Part shown: piece by piece, positions 9,666-20,225 of the stretch | How positions within the stretch are numbered: the first letter of the stretch is position 1 | How the letters are laid out: the number at the start of each line of letters is the position of its first letter | Assembly (NCBI GenBank): GCA_947446885.1 | Contig: CANFHZ010000015.1 | Location: 1 to 36,848 of the forward strand | DNA: 36,848 nucleotides | Reading direction: 5' to 3' | Origin: Comamonadaceae bacterium | GTDB taxonomy: Bacteria; Pseudomonadota; Gammaproteobacteria; Burkholderiales; Burkholderiaceae_C | Translations under genes and position numbers: made by a program | The notes under the pieces: generated by a model | What the model saw: the letters and a program-made list of their open reading frames with translations, nothing else | Told to the model about the DNA's origin: nothing | Databases searched by the model: none

Positions 9666-10577
9666 TTATCGTTTGCTGCCAGCAGCCCCGGCGCCCGGGT
9701 TACCGCCATTTCGGAAAATCTTGAAGAACTCCGAGCCTGCCGGGTCTAGCACCATCACATCGCTCTTGTCAGCAAAGCTGGCTTTGTAGGCGTCAAGGCT
9801 GCGGTAGAACTGGGCGAACTGGGCATCGCGGCCAAAGGCCTCGGCATAAATGCGGGAGGCTTCGGCATCCCCTTCGCCCTTGATTTTCTGCGCTTCACGG
9901 TAAGCGTTAGCCACAGTCACTTCGCGCTGGCGGTCCGCGTCTGCGCGGATTTTTTCGCCCTCGGCAGCGCCGGTGGACCGCAGCTCGTTGGCCACACGCT
10001 TGCGCTCGGCCTCCATGCGGCGGTAAACCGACTCGGTGATGGCTTCCACATAGTCGACCCGGGTGATGCGCACGTCCACCACATCAACGCCCCAGGGCTT
10101 CTCGCCACGGACTTTTTCCAGCACTTCGGCCTTGACCGCTGCCATCAACGCTTCGCGCTTGAGCGAGAGCAATTCTTTCACCGTGCGCTTGTTGATTTCT
10201 TCTTGGAAAGCATTGCGCACGACGCGGTTGAGTTGATTAGCACCTGCGCCCTCGTTCAGTCCGACGTTGCGGATGTAAGGAGCGGGATCCGAAATGCGCC
10301 AGCGCACATACCAGTCAATCACCACACGCTGCTTCTCAGCGGTCAGCATGGGCTCGGAGTCCGTGCTGTCGAGTGTGAGCAAGCGCTTGTCGATGTAGCT
10401 CACGTTCTGAAACGGAGGGGGCAGCTTGACGTTGAGCCCCGGCTCGGTAATCACGTTCTTGATTTCGCCCAAGGCGTAGACCACGCCGAACTGGCGCTGG
10501 TCCACCACAAACAACATGGAGCTGCCGATGCCGAAAACCAGCAACAGCGACGCCACGATAAAGCCAATACGGTTCAT
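9666..10577 (-). CDS. hflC: Protease modulator HflC (SPFH/band 7)
   Basis: HflC forms, with HflK, a large inner-membrane SPFH cage around FtsH that restrains its proteolysis of membrane proteins. The product has 303 residues. One N-terminal transmembrane helix (about residues 5-27) is followed by the SPFH domain ([29 protein letters not shown]) and a long charged helical region ([29 protein letters not shown] split across the middle) typical of HflC. AGGAG, formed partly by the hflK stop TAG, lies about nine bases before the ATG. It directly follows hflK, with 11 bases between. Confidence 0.96.
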   Translation of the reverse strand: MNRIGFIVASLLLVFGIGSSMLFVVDQRQFGVVYALGEIKNVITEPGLNVKLPPPFQNVSYIDKRLLTLDSTDSEPMLTAEKQRVVIDWYVRWRISDPAPYIRNVGLNEGAGANQLNRVVRNAFQEEINKRTVKELLSLKREALMAAVKAEVLEKVRGEKPWGVDVVDVRITRVDYVEAITESVYRRMEAERKRVANELRSTGAAEGEKIRADADRQREVTVANAYREAQKIKGEGDAEASRIYAEAFGRDAQFAQFYRSLDAYKASFADKSDVMVLDPAGSEFFKIFRNGGNPGAGAAGSKR

Positions 10578-10588
10578 TCCATGCTCTC

Positions 10589-11959
10589 CTAGCGGGTGTC
10601 GCGGTCGCGGTTACGCGAACTGTCGCGGCTGCGGTTATCGATGCTGCCGGTTGGCGGCACCACCGACGGTGCTGCAACAGCGGCACCCGGCGACGTCGTG
10701 AGCGGCGTTAGCGGATCGCCCGTGGCGTTCATTTGCAGAATTTTTTCCAGGGGCAAGTTCAGCAGGGTCGCACCCTGGCGCGACTCCACCAATACCTTGG
10801 TCACGTTGGTATAAATCTGCTGCATCGCATCCAAATACATCCGATCACGCGTGACCTGCGGCGCTTTCTGGTACTCGTTGTACACCGACTTGAAGCGCTG
10901 CGCATCACCCTGGGCCTGGGCCACGATGCGGGCCTTGTAGGCATCGGCTTCCTCTTTCAGGCGCGACGCAGAACCGACCGCACGCGGGATCACATCGTTG
11001 GCGTAGGCCTCCGCTTCATTCTTGGCGCGCTCGCGCTCCTGCCCGGCCTTCAGCACATCGTCAAACGACGATTGCACTTGTTCAGGCGGCCGTACCCCGC
11101 CCTGCTGCAAATTGATGCCTACGACTTCGATGCCGACTTTGTAGCGGTCCAAAATGTCTTGCATCAGCGCACGCACGCGCGGCGCGATCTGGTCGCGTTC
11201 TTCGGAGAGCGCGGCGTCCATCTTCATTTTTCCGATCACTTCGCGTACGGCAGTCTCTGCGGCCTGGACAACCGCTTCGCTGGGGTTCTTGCTCTCAAAC
11301 AAGTAGGCGCGTGCATCGCTCAAGCGGTACTGAACGGCAAACTTAATATCGACGATGTTTTCGTCCGCCGTGAGCATGGCCGACTCACGCAAGCCGGTGG
11401 CCTTGAGCACGTTGTCGCGGCCGATATCCACGGAGCGGATCTGGGTGGCCGAAATCGTTTCGTGGCGCTGAATCGGGTACGGCAGCCGCCAGTTGAAACC
11501 GGCACCCACTGTGTTCTTGTAGCGCCCGAACTGGGTGATCACCGCCTGCTGCCCCTCTTGGACGATGAAAAAGCCAGTGCCCAGCCAGATCACCGCGATG
11601 ATTGCAATGATCACGCCCGCGCCCAAGCCGGCATTTTTCATGTCCGGCGGGCCCATCGAGCCACCGCCGTTGCGGGGGCCTTGCGGGCCACGCGGACCGC
11701 CACCCAACAGGCCGTTGATTTTTTTATTGAAGTCGCGCCACAGCTCGTCCAGATCCGGCGGGCCGCTGCTGGCTGATCCGCGCGGGCCATTGGTGCGCGG
11801 CTCCTGTGGTGGCGCCGGTGGCGCAGGAGGATCTTCACTGTTGCCGTCTTTGGGAGGCTGCGTATCCGGTCGGCCCCAGCGGCTGTCGTTGAGATTCCAT
11901 ACCGGTCGCAGCCAGCGCGCGAAGGCGGCCCGGATCGGAGAAAAAATGGCAAAACGCAT
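10589..11959 (-). CDS. hflK: Protease modulator HflK (SPFH/band 7)
   Basis: HflK is the larger partner of HflC in the FtsH-associated SPFH complex. The product has 456 residues. A Pro/Gly/Asn-rich cytoplasmic N-terminal region runs to about 110 and holds the family stretch PPDLDELWRDF near 67-77. A transmembrane helix follows at about 112-133, then the SPFH domain beginning FFIVQEGQQAVITQFGRYK, a long helical region, and a low-complexity Ser/Arg/Asp tail. The ATG at 11959 has only a weak AGAAAG ribosome binding site. It lies 31 bases downstream of hflX in the conserved hfq-hflX-hflK-hflC order. Confidence 0.96.
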   Translation of the reverse strand: MRFAIFSPIRAAFARWLRPVWNLNDSRWGRPDTQPPKDGNSEDPPAPPAPPQEPRTNGPRGSASSGPPDLDELWRDFNKKINGLLGGGPRGPQGPRNGGGSMGPPDMKNAGLGAGVIIAIIAVIWLGTGFFIVQEGQQAVITQFGRYKNTVGAGFNWRLPYPIQRHETISATQIRSVDIGRDNVLKATGLRESAMLTADENIVDIKFAVQYRLSDARAYLFESKNPSEAVVQAAETAVREVIGKMKMDAALSEERDQIAPRVRALMQDILDRYKVGIEVVGINLQQGGVRPPEQVQSSFDDVLKAGQERERAKNEAEAYANDVIPRAVGSASRLKEEADAYKARIVAQAQGDAQRFKSVYNEYQKAPQVTRDRMYLDAMQQIYTNVTKVLVESRQGATLLNLPLEKILQMNATGDPLTPLTTSPGAAVAAPSVVPPTGSIDNRSRDSSRNRDRDTR

Positions 11960-11990
11960 ACGTCGACTTTCTAGCGGGAATAGGGGGATG

Positions 11991-13202
11991 TTAAGCGTTC
12001 AGAGTAAGGCCGGATTCTGCGGCCTGCGGGTCACCAGAACTTGGCAAAAGGACTTCCGTCCGCCGAGCCGCGACCATGCGCGAAATGCAATCGCGCAAGC
12101 CCTGCAAACCGGTCAGGGCCCGGGCACTGACAAAGACCCTGGGGCACTGCAAGCCGTCCATCTCGTAGCTGTCTTCCATCCGAAGCGGTTGCGCGTCTGC
12201 GGCCAAAGCGTCAATTTTGTTGAACACCAAAACTTGCGGTACGTCCTGGGCACCAATCTCGCGTAAAACCGCCTGTACCTGCGCGATTTGCTCGGGAAAG
12301 TTGGGGTTGGAGGCATCCACCACGTGCAAAAGCACATCCGCTTCAATGGTTTCCTGCAGCGTGGCTTTGAACGCGTCGACCAGTCCGTGCGGCAAGTCGC
12401 GGATGAAGCCCACCGTATCGGACAAGGAAACCGTGCGCCCTACATCGCCCAGGTACATCTGGCGGGTGGTGGTGTCCAGCGTGGCAAACAGCTGGTCTGC
12501 CGCGTAGGCGCGGGCCTTGACCAGCGCGTTGAACAAGGTGGACTTGCCCGCATTGGTGTAGCCAATGAGCGAAATGGTGAAAGCCGCGTTGCGCTCACGC
12601 TGGCGGCGCTGGGTGCTGCGCTGGCGTTGCAGTTTGCGCAGCTGCTCTTTGGTACGCACAATGCTGGAGGTAATCATGCGCCGATCCAGCTCAATCTGCG
12701 TCTCGCCGGGGCCACCGCGCGCACCGATACCGCCGCGCTGGCGCTCCAAATGGGACCAGCGCCGCACCAAGCGCGTGCTCAGATACTGCAAGCGCGCCAA
12801 CTCCACTTGCAACTTTCCCTCATGGCTCTTGGCGCGTTGGGCAAAAATTTCCAGAATCAAAAATGTGCGGTCCGTGACGGGGAGTTCGAGCAGGCGCTCC
12901 AGGTTGCGCTGCTGGCCGGGGCTGATGGCTTGGTCAAACAGGATTTCGCTGGCCCCGAGTTGGGTGGCCAAATCCTTGATTTCTTGCGCCTTACCGCTGC
13001 CGACAAACAAGGCTGCATCAGGCGCGCGGCGTTTGCAGGTGATGCGCCCCACCGGCTCCAAGCCGGCCGTCTGGGCCAAAAGACCCAGCTCCTCAAGGGT
13101 GCGGTCAAAATGCGGCAGGCCAAAATCAACGCCAACCAGAATGGCGCGCGCATCCGGGTTGTGTGGCGAGTCTTTCAAATCAGGTGAGGGTGCTGCCCGC
13201 AT
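11991..13202 (-). CDS. hflX: Ribosome-associated GTPase HflX
   Basis: HflX is a GTPase that binds stalled or inactive 70S/100S ribosomes and splits them, mainly under heat stress. The product has 403 residues. The N-terminal HflX domain covers about 20-205 (FVGSGKAQEI near 66-75, FDQAISPGQQRNLERLL, then the glycine-rich loop GGIGARGGPGETQIELDRR at 157-175). The G domain has GYTNAGKS at 214-221, DTVGF as the G3 motif and NKID as G4. The start is an ATG at 13202 with no clear ribosome binding site; an in-frame TTG eight codons later would also preserve the domain. It follows hfq by 35 bases. Confidence 0.96.
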   Translation of the reverse strand: MRAAPSPDLKDSPHNPDARAILVGVDFGLPHFDRTLEELGLLAQTAGLEPVGRITCKRRAPDAALFVGSGKAQEIKDLATQLGASEILFDQAISPGQQRNLERLLELPVTDRTFLILEIFAQRAKSHEGKLQVELARLQYLSTRLVRRWSHLERQRGGIGARGGPGETQIELDRRMITSSIVRTKEQLRKLQRQRSTQRRQRERNAAFTISLIGYTNAGKSTLFNALVKARAYAADQLFATLDTTTRQMYLGDVGRTVSLSDTVGFIRDLPHGLVDAFKATLQETIEADVLLHVVDASNPNFPEQIAQVQAVLREIGAQDVPQVLVFNKIDALAADAQPLRMEDSYEMDGLQCPRVFVSARALTGLQGLRDCISRMVAARRTEVLLPSSGDPQAAESGLTLNA

Positions 13203-13237
13203 GCGCCGCAGGCAGCACAGCGGGAGGAAGCAGGTGT

Positions 13238-13477
13238 TTAGGCGTCATCGCCGGTCGGCGGGGTGAAGTTAACCGCTCGCCCGGGAACAATGGTGGAGAT
13301 TGCATGCTTGTAGACCATTTGCGTCACGGTGTTGCGCAAAAGCACGACGTACTGGTCGAAAGATTCAATCTGTCCCTGAAGTTTGATCCCGTTCACCAGA
13401 TAAATTGCAACTGGTACGTGCTCTTTGCGCAAGGCGTTGAGAAAGGGATCCTGGAGAAGTTGGCCTTTGTTGGTCAC
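13238..13477 (-). CDS. hfq: RNA chaperone Hfq
   Basis: Hfq forms a hexameric ring that pairs small RNAs with mRNAs. The product is 79 residues when started at GTG 13477, giving the family N terminus (M)[18 protein letters not shown]. The Sm1 motif region ([21 protein letters not shown]) and Sm2 motif YKHAIST are both intact. A weak GGA lies eight bases before the GTG. A TTG ten codons further up (13507) would add a non-conserved extension and is less likely. The 102 bases between der and hfq hold no promoter I can name with confidence. It leads the hfq-hflX-hflK-hflC segment. Confidence 0.95.
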   Translation of the reverse strand: MTNKGQLLQDPFLNALRKEHVPVAIYLVNGIKLQGQIESFDQYVVLLRNTVTQMVYKHAISTIVPGRAVNFTPPTGDDA

Positions 13478-13579
13478 GATATGTTCCGTGTTGGAGCTAT
13501 TAAACAAGGGTTAACGATAACACAGGCCCTCTTTGGACGACCCGTATATCCCTAGCGCCGCCCGGCCATTAGGTGGCGC

Positions 13580-14920
13580 TCATGGGGTCTGGTCGGCAAA
13601 GGGGTTCGCGGCTGACTTCATCTGTATGCGCAACGGCGTGCCCGTGAGGTTGAATGCCTTGCGAAACCGGGCTTCCAGAAAACGTTTGTAACTCTCGGTG
13701 ACATGCTCCAAGGAGTTTCCGTGGACCACGATGATGGGCGGATTCATCCCGCCCTGGTGGGCATAACGCAGCTTGGGACGGTAGGCCCCGGTCTTTTTGG
13801 GAGTCTGGAATTGCACTGCTTCGAGCAGCAGGCGCGTCAACACGGGTGTTGGCATCTTGCAGTTGGCAGATCGATGCGCCTGGGCCACCGAATCCCAAAC
13901 CGGGCCTAAACCCTGCCTTTTTTGTGCGGAAATGTAGTGAACATCGGCGAATTTCAGAAAGATCAGCCGCGTCTCGAGCGAGCGCTTGACCAGCTCGCGC
14001 TGGTATTCGTCGACCGCATCCCATTTATTGACCGCCACTACCACCGCACAACCGGACTCCAGGATGTAGCCCGCTATATGCGCATCCTGATCGGTCACAC
14101 CTTGCAGCGCGTCAATCAGCAGCAGCACCACATTGGCTGAGGCAATCGCCTGCAAAGTCTTGACCACGGAGAATTTTTCCACCGCCTCAAAAACCTGGCC
14201 CCGGCGGCGCAGCCCCGCAGTGTCGATCAAATCAAACCGCTGTCCGCCGCGCTCAAACGGAACGGTAATAGCATCGCGCGTGGTGCCAGGCAGGTCAAAG
14301 GCCACTAAGCGCTCTTCACCCAGCCAGGTGTTGATTAAGGTGGACTTGCCCACGTTGGGGCGGCCCGCCACGGCCAGACGGATGGCACCGTCCGATACCG
14401 CCTCTTCCACGTCCTCTTCCGGGTTGATGCCTATGGACGCAAAAGCCGCATCCAACAGCGAACGCATACCCTGCCCATGGGCGGCCGAAATGGGCATGAC
14501 CTCGCCCAGGCCCAGCTCAAAAAACTCCACCAGCTGCAGGCCTTGCGTCATGCCTTCGGCCTTGTTGGCGGTCAGCACACAGGTTTTACCCAAGCGCCGA
14601 AGGTACTTGGCGATCTCGTGGTCTTGAACCGAGAGGCCGTTACGGGCATCGACAACAAAGATCACCGCATCGGCCTCGGCCACGGCCTGGCGCGTCTGCT
14701 TTGCCATTTCCTTGTAAATGCCACTGGTCGCATCGGGCTCAAACCCCCCGGTATCGACCACGATGAACTCCCGCTTGCCATGCTTAGCGTTGCCGTAATG
14801 CCGGTCACGCGTCAGACCCGCTACATCTGCAACGATGGCGTCACGCGACTTGGTCAAGCGGTTAAAAAGCGTGGATTTACCCACGTTGGCACGGCCAACC
14901 AGGGCGATAACGGGCTTCAT
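13580..14920 (-). CDS. der: Ribosome assembly GTPase Der (EngA)
   Basis: Der is an essential double-GTPase needed for assembly of the 50S subunit. The product has 446 residues with two G domains in tandem: P-loops GRANVGKS at residues 9-16 and GRPNVGKS at 186-193, each with its DTGG/DTAG switch and NKAE/NKWD base-recognition motif. They are followed by a C-terminal KH-like RNA-binding domain of about 100 residues. It starts 14 bases after the bamB stop on the same strand. The yfgM-bamB-der order is conserved across beta- and gammaproteobacteria. Confidence 0.97.
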   Translation of the reverse strand: MKPVIALVGRANVGKSTLFNRLTKSRDAIVADVAGLTRDRHYGNAKHGKREFIVVDTGGFEPDATSGIYKEMAKQTRQAVAEADAVIFVVDARNGLSVQDHEIAKYLRRLGKTCVLTANKAEGMTQGLQLVEFFELGLGEVMPISAAHGQGMRSLLDAAFASIGINPEEDVEEAVSDGAIRLAVAGRPNVGKSTLINTWLGEERLVAFDLPGTTRDAITVPFERGGQRFDLIDTAGLRRRGQVFEAVEKFSVVKTLQAIASANVVLLLIDALQGVTDQDAHIAGYILESGCAVVVAVNKWDAVDEYQRELVKRSLETRLIFLKFADVHYISAQKRQGLGPVWDSVAQAHRSANCKMPTPVLTRLLLEAVQFQTPKKTGAYRPKLRYAHQGGMNPPIIVVHGNSLEHVTESYKRFLEARFRKAFNLTGTPLRIQMKSAANPFADQTP

Positions 14921-14933
14921 GCTGACCGTGCTT

Positions 14934-16058
14934 TCAGTCGTAAGTCAAAGCGTACACAGCGCCGCGCTGTGTAACCAGAACCAGATTGGTTCCCACCACC
15001 AACGGCGCAAGCGCTACAGCGGATCCGTCGGTCGCTAGCCGGTTGAGCAAGCTGCCATCGCGCAGACCAACCATGTGCACAAAGCCGTCCGCGTCGCCAA
15101 ACACCATGCTTTGCCCCCAGGCTGCAGGAGCACCCAGGCCGCGGAAACGGAAATTTTCACTGCTCCACAGCACCTCGCCGCTGTCGCGTTGCCAGGCCCG
15201 CAAACGGCCGTCTGCCTCAGTGCCAACCAGGACGGCGGCGTCCCCATTGAGCCCCGTAAATCCGTTGGCGCTGCGACTCCACAGTAGCCGCCCGCTGGCA
15301 GCATCCACGCAACCCACTGCCGCCTGAAACGCGCGCACGCATACGGCCTTGCCCTGGCGGCTGCTGCCGGCCACGATGTCGGCCAATCGCTCGACCTCAT
15401 TGGTGCCGCGGACCGTGGCCACCGCCACATCCCAGCGGGTATTGCCGTTTTGCGGATTCAAGCCGACGAGTCGTCCCCCCAGCCCCACCACCAAGGTGTC
15501 ACCCACCGCCATCAACAAACCCGCCTGCCCCAAAATCAGAGGCTCACCTGTGCGCTGTTGGTGCCACAGACGCTGCCCGGTTGCGGCATCGAAGGCGCTG
15601 ATAGCGCGGTCACCAGCCAACACAAAAACCCGTCCGCCAGCCACCAGCGGCGCGCTCAGCACCATGGCCTGCATTTTGGTGCGCCAGATTTCCTTGCCCT
15701 GCTCCAGCACCAAAAGCGCATTGCCCTGGGTAACCACCGCGAGGCGCGAAGCATCGCCGCCCAGGCCTGAGCTCATCCCCACACCTAAATCAACACGCCA
15801 GTTTTCTGCGCCGGTGGCGGCGTTCAAGGACACCAGCCTCCCGGCTTTGGTTGCAATCAAAACGTTAGGGCCGTCAACTTTGAGGTCCAGCGCTTCCTCA
15901 CCCAGGCTATTGGCGTTGTTCCAAACCACACGCACGGGAACGTTCGCAGGGTTTGCGGCCAAAGGCGCGGGTTTGGGCTTTTCAGGCCCGGAACAAGCAG
16001 ACAGGAGGAGGACGCCAAGCGCCGCCACAGCCGCTGACCGCTGCAAGCTGCGCAGCAT
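14934..16058 (-). CDS. bamB: Outer membrane assembly lipoprotein BamB
   Basis: BamB is the beta-propeller lipoprotein of the BAM complex that inserts beta-barrel proteins into the outer membrane. The product has 374 residues with a signal peptide and lipobox LSAC (Cys22). Repeated PQQ-like blades follow, visible as recurring [47 protein letters not shown] and [10 protein letters not shown] strands. The ATG at 16058 shares one base with the yfgM stop (TGATG), so translation is coupled. Its partner bamD is also in this window, at 25840. Confidence 0.95.
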   Translation of the reverse strand: MLRSLQRSAAVAALGVLLLSACSGPEKPKPAPLAANPANVPVRVVWNNANSLGEEALDLKVDGPNVLIATKAGRLVSLNAATGAENWRVDLGVGMSSGLGGDASRLAVVTQGNALLVLEQGKEIWRTKMQAMVLSAPLVAGGRVFVLAGDRAISAFDAATGQRLWHQQRTGEPLILGQAGLLMAVGDTLVVGLGGRLVGLNPQNGNTRWDVAVATVRGTNEVERLADIVAGSSRQGKAVCVRAFQAAVGCVDAASGRLLWSRSANGFTGLNGDAAVLVGTEADGRLRAWQRDSGEVLWSSENFRFRGLGAPAAWGQSMVFGDADGFVHMVGLRDGSLLNRLATDGSAVALAPLVVGTNLVLVTQRGAVYALTYD

Positions 16059-16729
16059 CAGCCGGCTCCGGCTGGGGCGGGAGGTTCTACGCCCAAAGCG
16101 TTGAGTTTGATTTTGATGAGCCGCCGGTATTCGGAACCCGCATCCATGCCAGCAAAGGCCTTGAGGTACGCCGCCTTTGCGTCTTCGGTCTTACTCTGCT
16201 GCACATATAAATCACCCAAACGGTCTTGAACCAGGGCTGAAAATGCTTCGGCATGAACCGACTGCAGAGTCTTGTGGGCTTGTTCGTATTGTTTGGCATC
16301 GATCATCAGAGCCGAGAGCCGCAAAGCCGCCACAGCGCGCATGCCTTCATCGGAAGCGTTGTCGGCCACCCACTGCAGCGCCGCACTGGCCGTGGCAGCA
16401 GCGTCTTCTTTGCCTGAATCGATGGCCATCTTGGCCACCAGCAAACCCGCCTGCGGTGCGTAACTGGTGGAGGCGAACCGCTCCTTCATGTCGTTAAACG
16501 CGCGTTGTGCCAAGTCCAGCTCCGATGTCGCGACTGCACGCTCCACCTCGTCAAACATGGCCGAGGCCTGCGCGGCCTGCCGGCCCTGCCAGAAGCGGTA
16601 GCCGTTCCAGCCTGCAAGTGACACCAGAACAAGCAGCAAGACCGCACTGATCGCCCCGCCAAACTGACCCCAGAAGTGCTTGAGCGCGTCGAGTTGGTCT
16701 TGTTCTTCGAGGTTGAGGTTGGTTGCCAT
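16058..16729 (-). CDS. yfgM: YfgM-like membrane-anchored TPR protein (ancillary SecYEG subunit)
   Basis: The product has 223 residues: a short cytoplasmic N terminus beginning NLNLEEQDQLDALKHFW, one transmembrane helix at about 24-43, and a periplasmic tetratricopeptide-like helical domain to the end. This is the plan of YfgM, which associates with SecYEG and the chaperone PpiD and hands over exported proteins. It sits between hisS (13 bases upstream) and bamB (one-base overlap), which is the conserved place of this gene. Ends in a Pro/Ala-rich tail. Confidence 0.92.
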   Translation of the reverse strand: MATNLNLEEQDQLDALKHFWGQFGGAISAVLLLVLVSLAGWNGYRFWQGRQAAQASAMFDEVERAVATSELDLAQRAFNDMKERFASTSYAPQAGLLVAKMAIDSGKEDAAATASAALQWVADNASDEGMRAVAALRLSALMIDAKQYEQAHKTLQSVHAEAFSALVQDRLGDLYVQQSKTEDAKAAYLKAFAGMDAGSEYRRLIKIKLNALGVEPPAPAGAG

Positions 16730-16742
16730 GGCAGTCGGTTAG

Positions 16743-18050
16743 TTAAGCAGCGGATTGTAGGCTGTGCGCCCACTGCGCCACACCCTCCAAAGGCTGGCGA
16801 GCCTGGGGCGTTGCGGGGTCACGCAAGGCTTTGATCGTTACCAAGCCGTCAGCCATCTCATCGGCACCGAATATCAAGGCGTAGCGCGCGCCCGATGCAT
16901 CGGCGCGCTTGAACTGCGCTTTCATGCTTGGCATCGCACCATCCACAGCGGCCTGCATCTGCACCGACACCCCGCGCACGCGCAACTGTTCCAGACACTG
17001 CTGCACGCGGGAGAAAAATTCAACGTTGGTGACCAGCGCATACACATCCAGCGGTGCAACAGCCAGCGATTGCTGACCAATCAGCTCCAGCACCCGCTCC
17101 ATGCCCATCGCCCAACCTACAGCCGGTGCGGGCTTACCGCCCACCTGCTCCATCAGGTAGTCATAGCGCCCGCCGGCGCAAATCGTACCCTGGGCACCCA
17201 GCTGGGTAGTAACAAATTCAAATACCGTCAGGTTGTAATAGTCCATGCCCCGCACCAAGCGGTGGTTCAGCGTGTGGGCCACGCCGTTGGCATTCAAGAT
17301 GCCGCGTACGGCGGCCAGATGGGCTTTGGAGGTCTCACCCAGGAAATCCATGAGCTTGGGTGCCGCACCAATCACCTCCTGCATCGCCGGGTTTTTGCTG
17401 TCTAGCAGGCGCAAGGGATTCAGATGCAGGCGGCGTTTGGCCTCGGCGTCCAGCGCGTCGTGGTGCGCCTCAAAATGCGCGATCAGCGCCGCGCGATGGG
17501 CATTGCGCTCCTGCGGTTGACCCAGGCTGTTAATCTGCAACTCCACATCCGCAATACCCAAACGCTGGCACAGCGCGTGGGCCATCAAGATGACTTCGGC
17601 ATCCACCTCCGGGCCGCCAAAGCCGAGCGCTTCAGCACCGATTTGGTGGAACTGCCGGTAGCGTCCGCGCTGGGGCCGCTCGTGCCGGAACATGGGGCCC
17701 ATGTAGTACAGGCGCTTGCCCCCGTTGTAGAGCAAGGAATGCTCAATCGCCGCGCGCACTACGCCCGCGGTGTTTTCCGGACGCAGCGTTAAACGGTCAG
17801 CGTTGAGCTTGTCTTCGAAGGAATACATCTCTTTTTCAACGATGTCCGTCACCTCACCCAGGCCGCGCACAAACAGGGCGGTGTGCTCGACGATAGGCGT
17901 GCGGATGTTCTCGTAGGCATAGGCGCGCATCAAGGTGCGCACGCTGCCCTCTAATGCTTCCCAGCGCGCCGAATCGGGCGGCAGGATGTCGTTCATGCCC
18001 TTGATGGCGGAGAGCTTCTCCGCCTTGGGCGCTGTTGCGGAATCAGTCAT
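16743..18050 (-). CDS. hisS: Histidyl-tRNA synthetase
   Basis: HisS is a class II synthetase that charges tRNA-His. From the ATG at 18050 the product has 435 residues. Motif 1 lies in the [17 protein letters not shown] region, and motif 2 is [17 protein letters not shown]. The histidine-specific signature is [15 protein letters not shown] with AGGRYDYL after it, and motif 3 is [16 protein letters not shown]-terminal anticodon-binding domain begins near DVYALVTN. The frame can be extended upstream to 18137 but overlaps ispG. It starts one base after the ispG stop. Its non-catalytic relative HisZ is encoded about 7 kb downstream in the same block. Confidence 0.97.
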   Translation of the reverse strand: MTDSATAPKAEKLSAIKGMNDILPPDSARWEALEGSVRTLMRAYAYENIRTPIVEHTALFVRGLGEVTDIVEKEMYSFEDKLNADRLTLRPENTAGVVRAAIEHSLLYNGGKRLYYMGPMFRHERPQRGRYRQFHQIGAEALGFGGPEVDAEVILMAHALCQRLGIADVELQINSLGQPQERNAHRAALIAHFEAHHDALDAEAKRRLHLNPLRLLDSKNPAMQEVIGAAPKLMDFLGETSKAHLAAVRGILNANGVAHTLNHRLVRGMDYYNLTVFEFVTTQLGAQGTICAGGRYDYLMEQVGGKPAPAVGWAMGMERVLELIGQQSLAVAPLDVYALVTNVEFFSRVQQCLEQLRVRGVSVQMQAAVDGAMPSMKAQFKRADASGARYALIFGADEMADGLVTIKALRDPATPQARQPLEGVAQWAHSLQSAA

Positions 18051-18051
18051 G

Positions 18052-19347
18052 TCATACCGTGTTGGATGTCTGGCTCTGGCCATGGCCAAAGCGTTTATGG
18101 ATGTAATCTTCCACCACTGCCTGGAATTCGGTAGCAATGGCGTTGCCGCGCAAAGTCATGCGCTTTTCACCATCGATAAAAACAGGGGCCGCTGGTGCTT
18201 CACCGGTGCCGGGCAGACTGATGCCGATATCGGCATGCTTGCTTTCCCCCGGACCGTTGACGATACAACCCATGACCGCAACCTTGAGGGACTCCACCCC
18301 GGGATAAGTCGTGCGCCACACCGGCATTTGCTCGCGCAAGAAGTTATCAATTTGCTGGGTCAATTCCTGGAAAGTGGTGCTGGTGGTGCGGCCACATCCA
18401 GGGCAAGCCGTCACACTGGGAACAAAGCTGCGCAATCCCAGAGCCTGCAAAATTTCGGAGGCTACCAATACCTCCTGGGTGCGGGCCTCGCCGGGAGCGG
18501 GAGTGAGTGACACGCGGATGGTGTCGCCAATGCCCTCTTGCAACAAAACGGACAGCGCCGCCGTGGACGCCACAGTCCCACGTGTGCCCATGCCCGCCTC
18601 GGTCAAACCCAGATGCAAGGGGTAATTGCTGCGCTTAGCCAACTCGCGGTAGACCGCAACCAGATCCTGCACCGCGCTCATCTTGCAAGACAAAATAATC
18701 TGGCTGGGCTCCATCCCGAGCGACTGCGCGAGTTGGGCAGAACCGATGGCCGAGTTGAGCAGCGCCTCGTACATGACCTGCTTGGAATCCCAGGGCTGGG
18801 CACGCTGGCTGTTTTCATCCATCAGGCGTGCCAATAATTCCTGATCCAGACTGCCCCAGTTCACACCGATGCGGATAGGCTTGTCCCAACGCATGGCGAT
18901 CTCCACCATCTGCGAGAACTGGCGGTCATGTTTATCTCCCTTGCCCACGTTTCCGGGGTTGATCCGGTACTTGGACAAGGCCTGGGCACAGTCCGGAAAG
19001 TCCGTCAAAAGGCGGTGGCCGTTGTAATGGAAGTCGCCGATCAGCGGCACATCGATGCCCATGCGATCCAGCTGCTCGCGGATATAGGGGACCGCTTGCG
19101 CCGCCTCCGGGGTATTGACCGTGATGCGGACCATTTCGGATCCGGCGTTCGCCAGCTCCTTGACCTGGATCGCTGTGCCCACCGCGTCCACGGTGTCGGT
19201 GTTGGTCATGGACTGGATGCGTACCGGTGCACCACCGCCCACCGTCACCACCCGCTTGCCCCACGCCACACGCGCCTGCAAGGACTTGCGCACCAAGGGC
19301 GCAGAAAACGCGGTCGCACCCTGAGCCACTGCCATGTCTGTATGCAT
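18052..19347 (-). CDS. ispG: 4-hydroxy-3-methylbut-2-en-1-yl diphosphate synthase (IspG/GcpE)
   Basis: IspG is the iron-sulfur enzyme of the non-mevalonate isoprenoid pathway that reduces methylerythritol cyclodiphosphate to HMBPP, drawing electrons from flavodoxin or ferredoxin. The product has 431 residues. The TIM-barrel half starts at [11 protein letters not shown]; the C-terminal half carries the three [4Fe-4S] cysteines in ACPGCGRT and [10 protein letters not shown]. The ATG at 19347 shares a base with the rodZ stop (TAATG). A ferredoxin and ferredoxin reductase pair exists in the same window at 30952 but is not linked by operon. Confidence 0.97.
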   Translation of the reverse strand: MHTDMAVAQGATAFSAPLVRKSLQARVAWGKRVVTVGGGAPVRIQSMTNTDTVDAVGTAIQVKELANAGSEMVRITVNTPEAAQAVPYIREQLDRMGIDVPLIGDFHYNGHRLLTDFPDCAQALSKYRINPGNVGKGDKHDRQFSQMVEIAMRWDKPIRIGVNWGSLDQELLARLMDENSQRAQPWDSKQVMYEALLNSAIGSAQLAQSLGMEPSQIILSCKMSAVQDLVAVYRELAKRSNYPLHLGLTEAGMGTRGTVASTAALSVLLQEGIGDTIRVSLTPAPGEARTQEVLVASEILQALGLRSFVPSVTACPGCGRTTSTTFQELTQQIDNFLREQMPVWRTTYPGVESLKVAVMGCIVNGPGESKHADIGISLPGTGEAPAAPVFIDGEKRMTLRGNAIATEFQAVVEDYIHKRFGHGQSQTSNTV

Positions 19348-20225
19348 TACTTCACCTCAAAACGCGCGACGTTTTCCTGCGAAATCGCCTTGGCATCAAA
19401 CACCTTGCCACGTATCCAAACCTCGGTCACATCCGCGCGGCCGACCACCACCGACAGGGGCAACTGGCCCTCGGCGCTGACGCGCTCGCCATCCGCCAAA
19501 CTACGCCGCAAAACCACGATGCCCTTGGCATCCACAACTTCGACCCAGGTGAGCCCGTGGGCTTTCAAACTCAAGGATTCAGGAGGCGGAGCGGGAACGG
19601 TCGGCTCCACCGCAGCCGCAGGCTCAGGGGGCACTACAGAAACCGGCTCCGCTGCAGAAACGGGTACGGGCTCTGCGACTGCAGCTACCGGTCCCGACGC
19701 GGTCCAAGGCTTTACCGCCGCCAGGGCTTCCTCATCCAAACGGTTTTGCGTCCACCAGGATTCGATATCCGGCCATCCGTACAGCAAACCAGCCCCCAGC
19801 ACCAGCGCCAGCGCCCAGCGCAGCGGCGGCTTCACCGCCATCTCGCCCAAGCCTTGGGGCGCGGCACTGCCCAAAGCCCTAAAAGGAACCGGCTCAATAC
19901 CACCATCCTGTTTAAGCGGATGCGGCTTGGTACTCGGCAGTAGATCCAGTACCGGTTGCGGATCCGCCTTGAGCACCCGGCACATGCCCACCACCATGGC
20001 ACGCACATACACCGGTTCGGGCAAGCTATCCAAGTTACCGGCCTCCAAGGCCTCCAGCTTGCGCACCGGGACCTTCATCACCGCAGCCAGGGCTTCCAGG
20101 TCACAGCGCGCGCGCGCGCGATAGCCTTGCAACAGGGCACCGGCTTGCACGGCTGCGGGCACGGCATCAGCGCGCGAGCCTGAATCGGCCACACGCAACA
20201 TGGGGGTTTCTTGGGGCTCACTCAT
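19347..20225 (-). CDS. rodZ: RodZ-like cell-shape protein (HTH, transmembrane, DUF4115)
   Basis: RodZ links the MreB cytoskeleton to the envelope elongation machinery. From the ATG at 20225 the product has 292 residues: a cytoplasmic HTH_25-like domain at about 30-95 ([22 protein letters not shown] and [13 protein letters not shown] regions), a transmembrane helix at about 134-151, a Pro/Ala/Val-rich periplasmic linker, and a C-terminal DUF4115 beta domain from about 205 ([13 protein letters not shown]). The start overlaps the end of the pilF gene by eight bases. The frame runs further upstream to 20420 but there it only shadows pilF. The pilF-rodZ-ispG order is conserved. Confidence 0.92.
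   Translation of the reverse strand: MSEPQETPMLRVADSGSRADAVPAAVQAGALLQGYRARARCDLEALAAVMKVPVRKLEALEAGNLDSLPEPVYVRAMVVGMCRVLKADPQPVLDLLPSTKPHPLKQDGGIEPVPFRALGSAAPQGLGEMAVKPPLRWALALVLGAGLLYGWPDIESWWTQNRLDEEALAAVKPWTASGPVAAVAEPVPVSAAEPVSVVPPEPAAAVEPTVPAPPPESLSLKAHGLTWVEVVDAKGIVVLRRSLADGERVSAEGQLPLSVVVGRADVTEVWIRGKVFDAKAISQENVARFEVK

Noticed and set aside
13478-13507. TTG start ten codons upstream for hfq
   Set aside because: It would add a non-conserved N-terminal extension; the GTG at 13477 gives the family N terminus [11 protein letters not shown].
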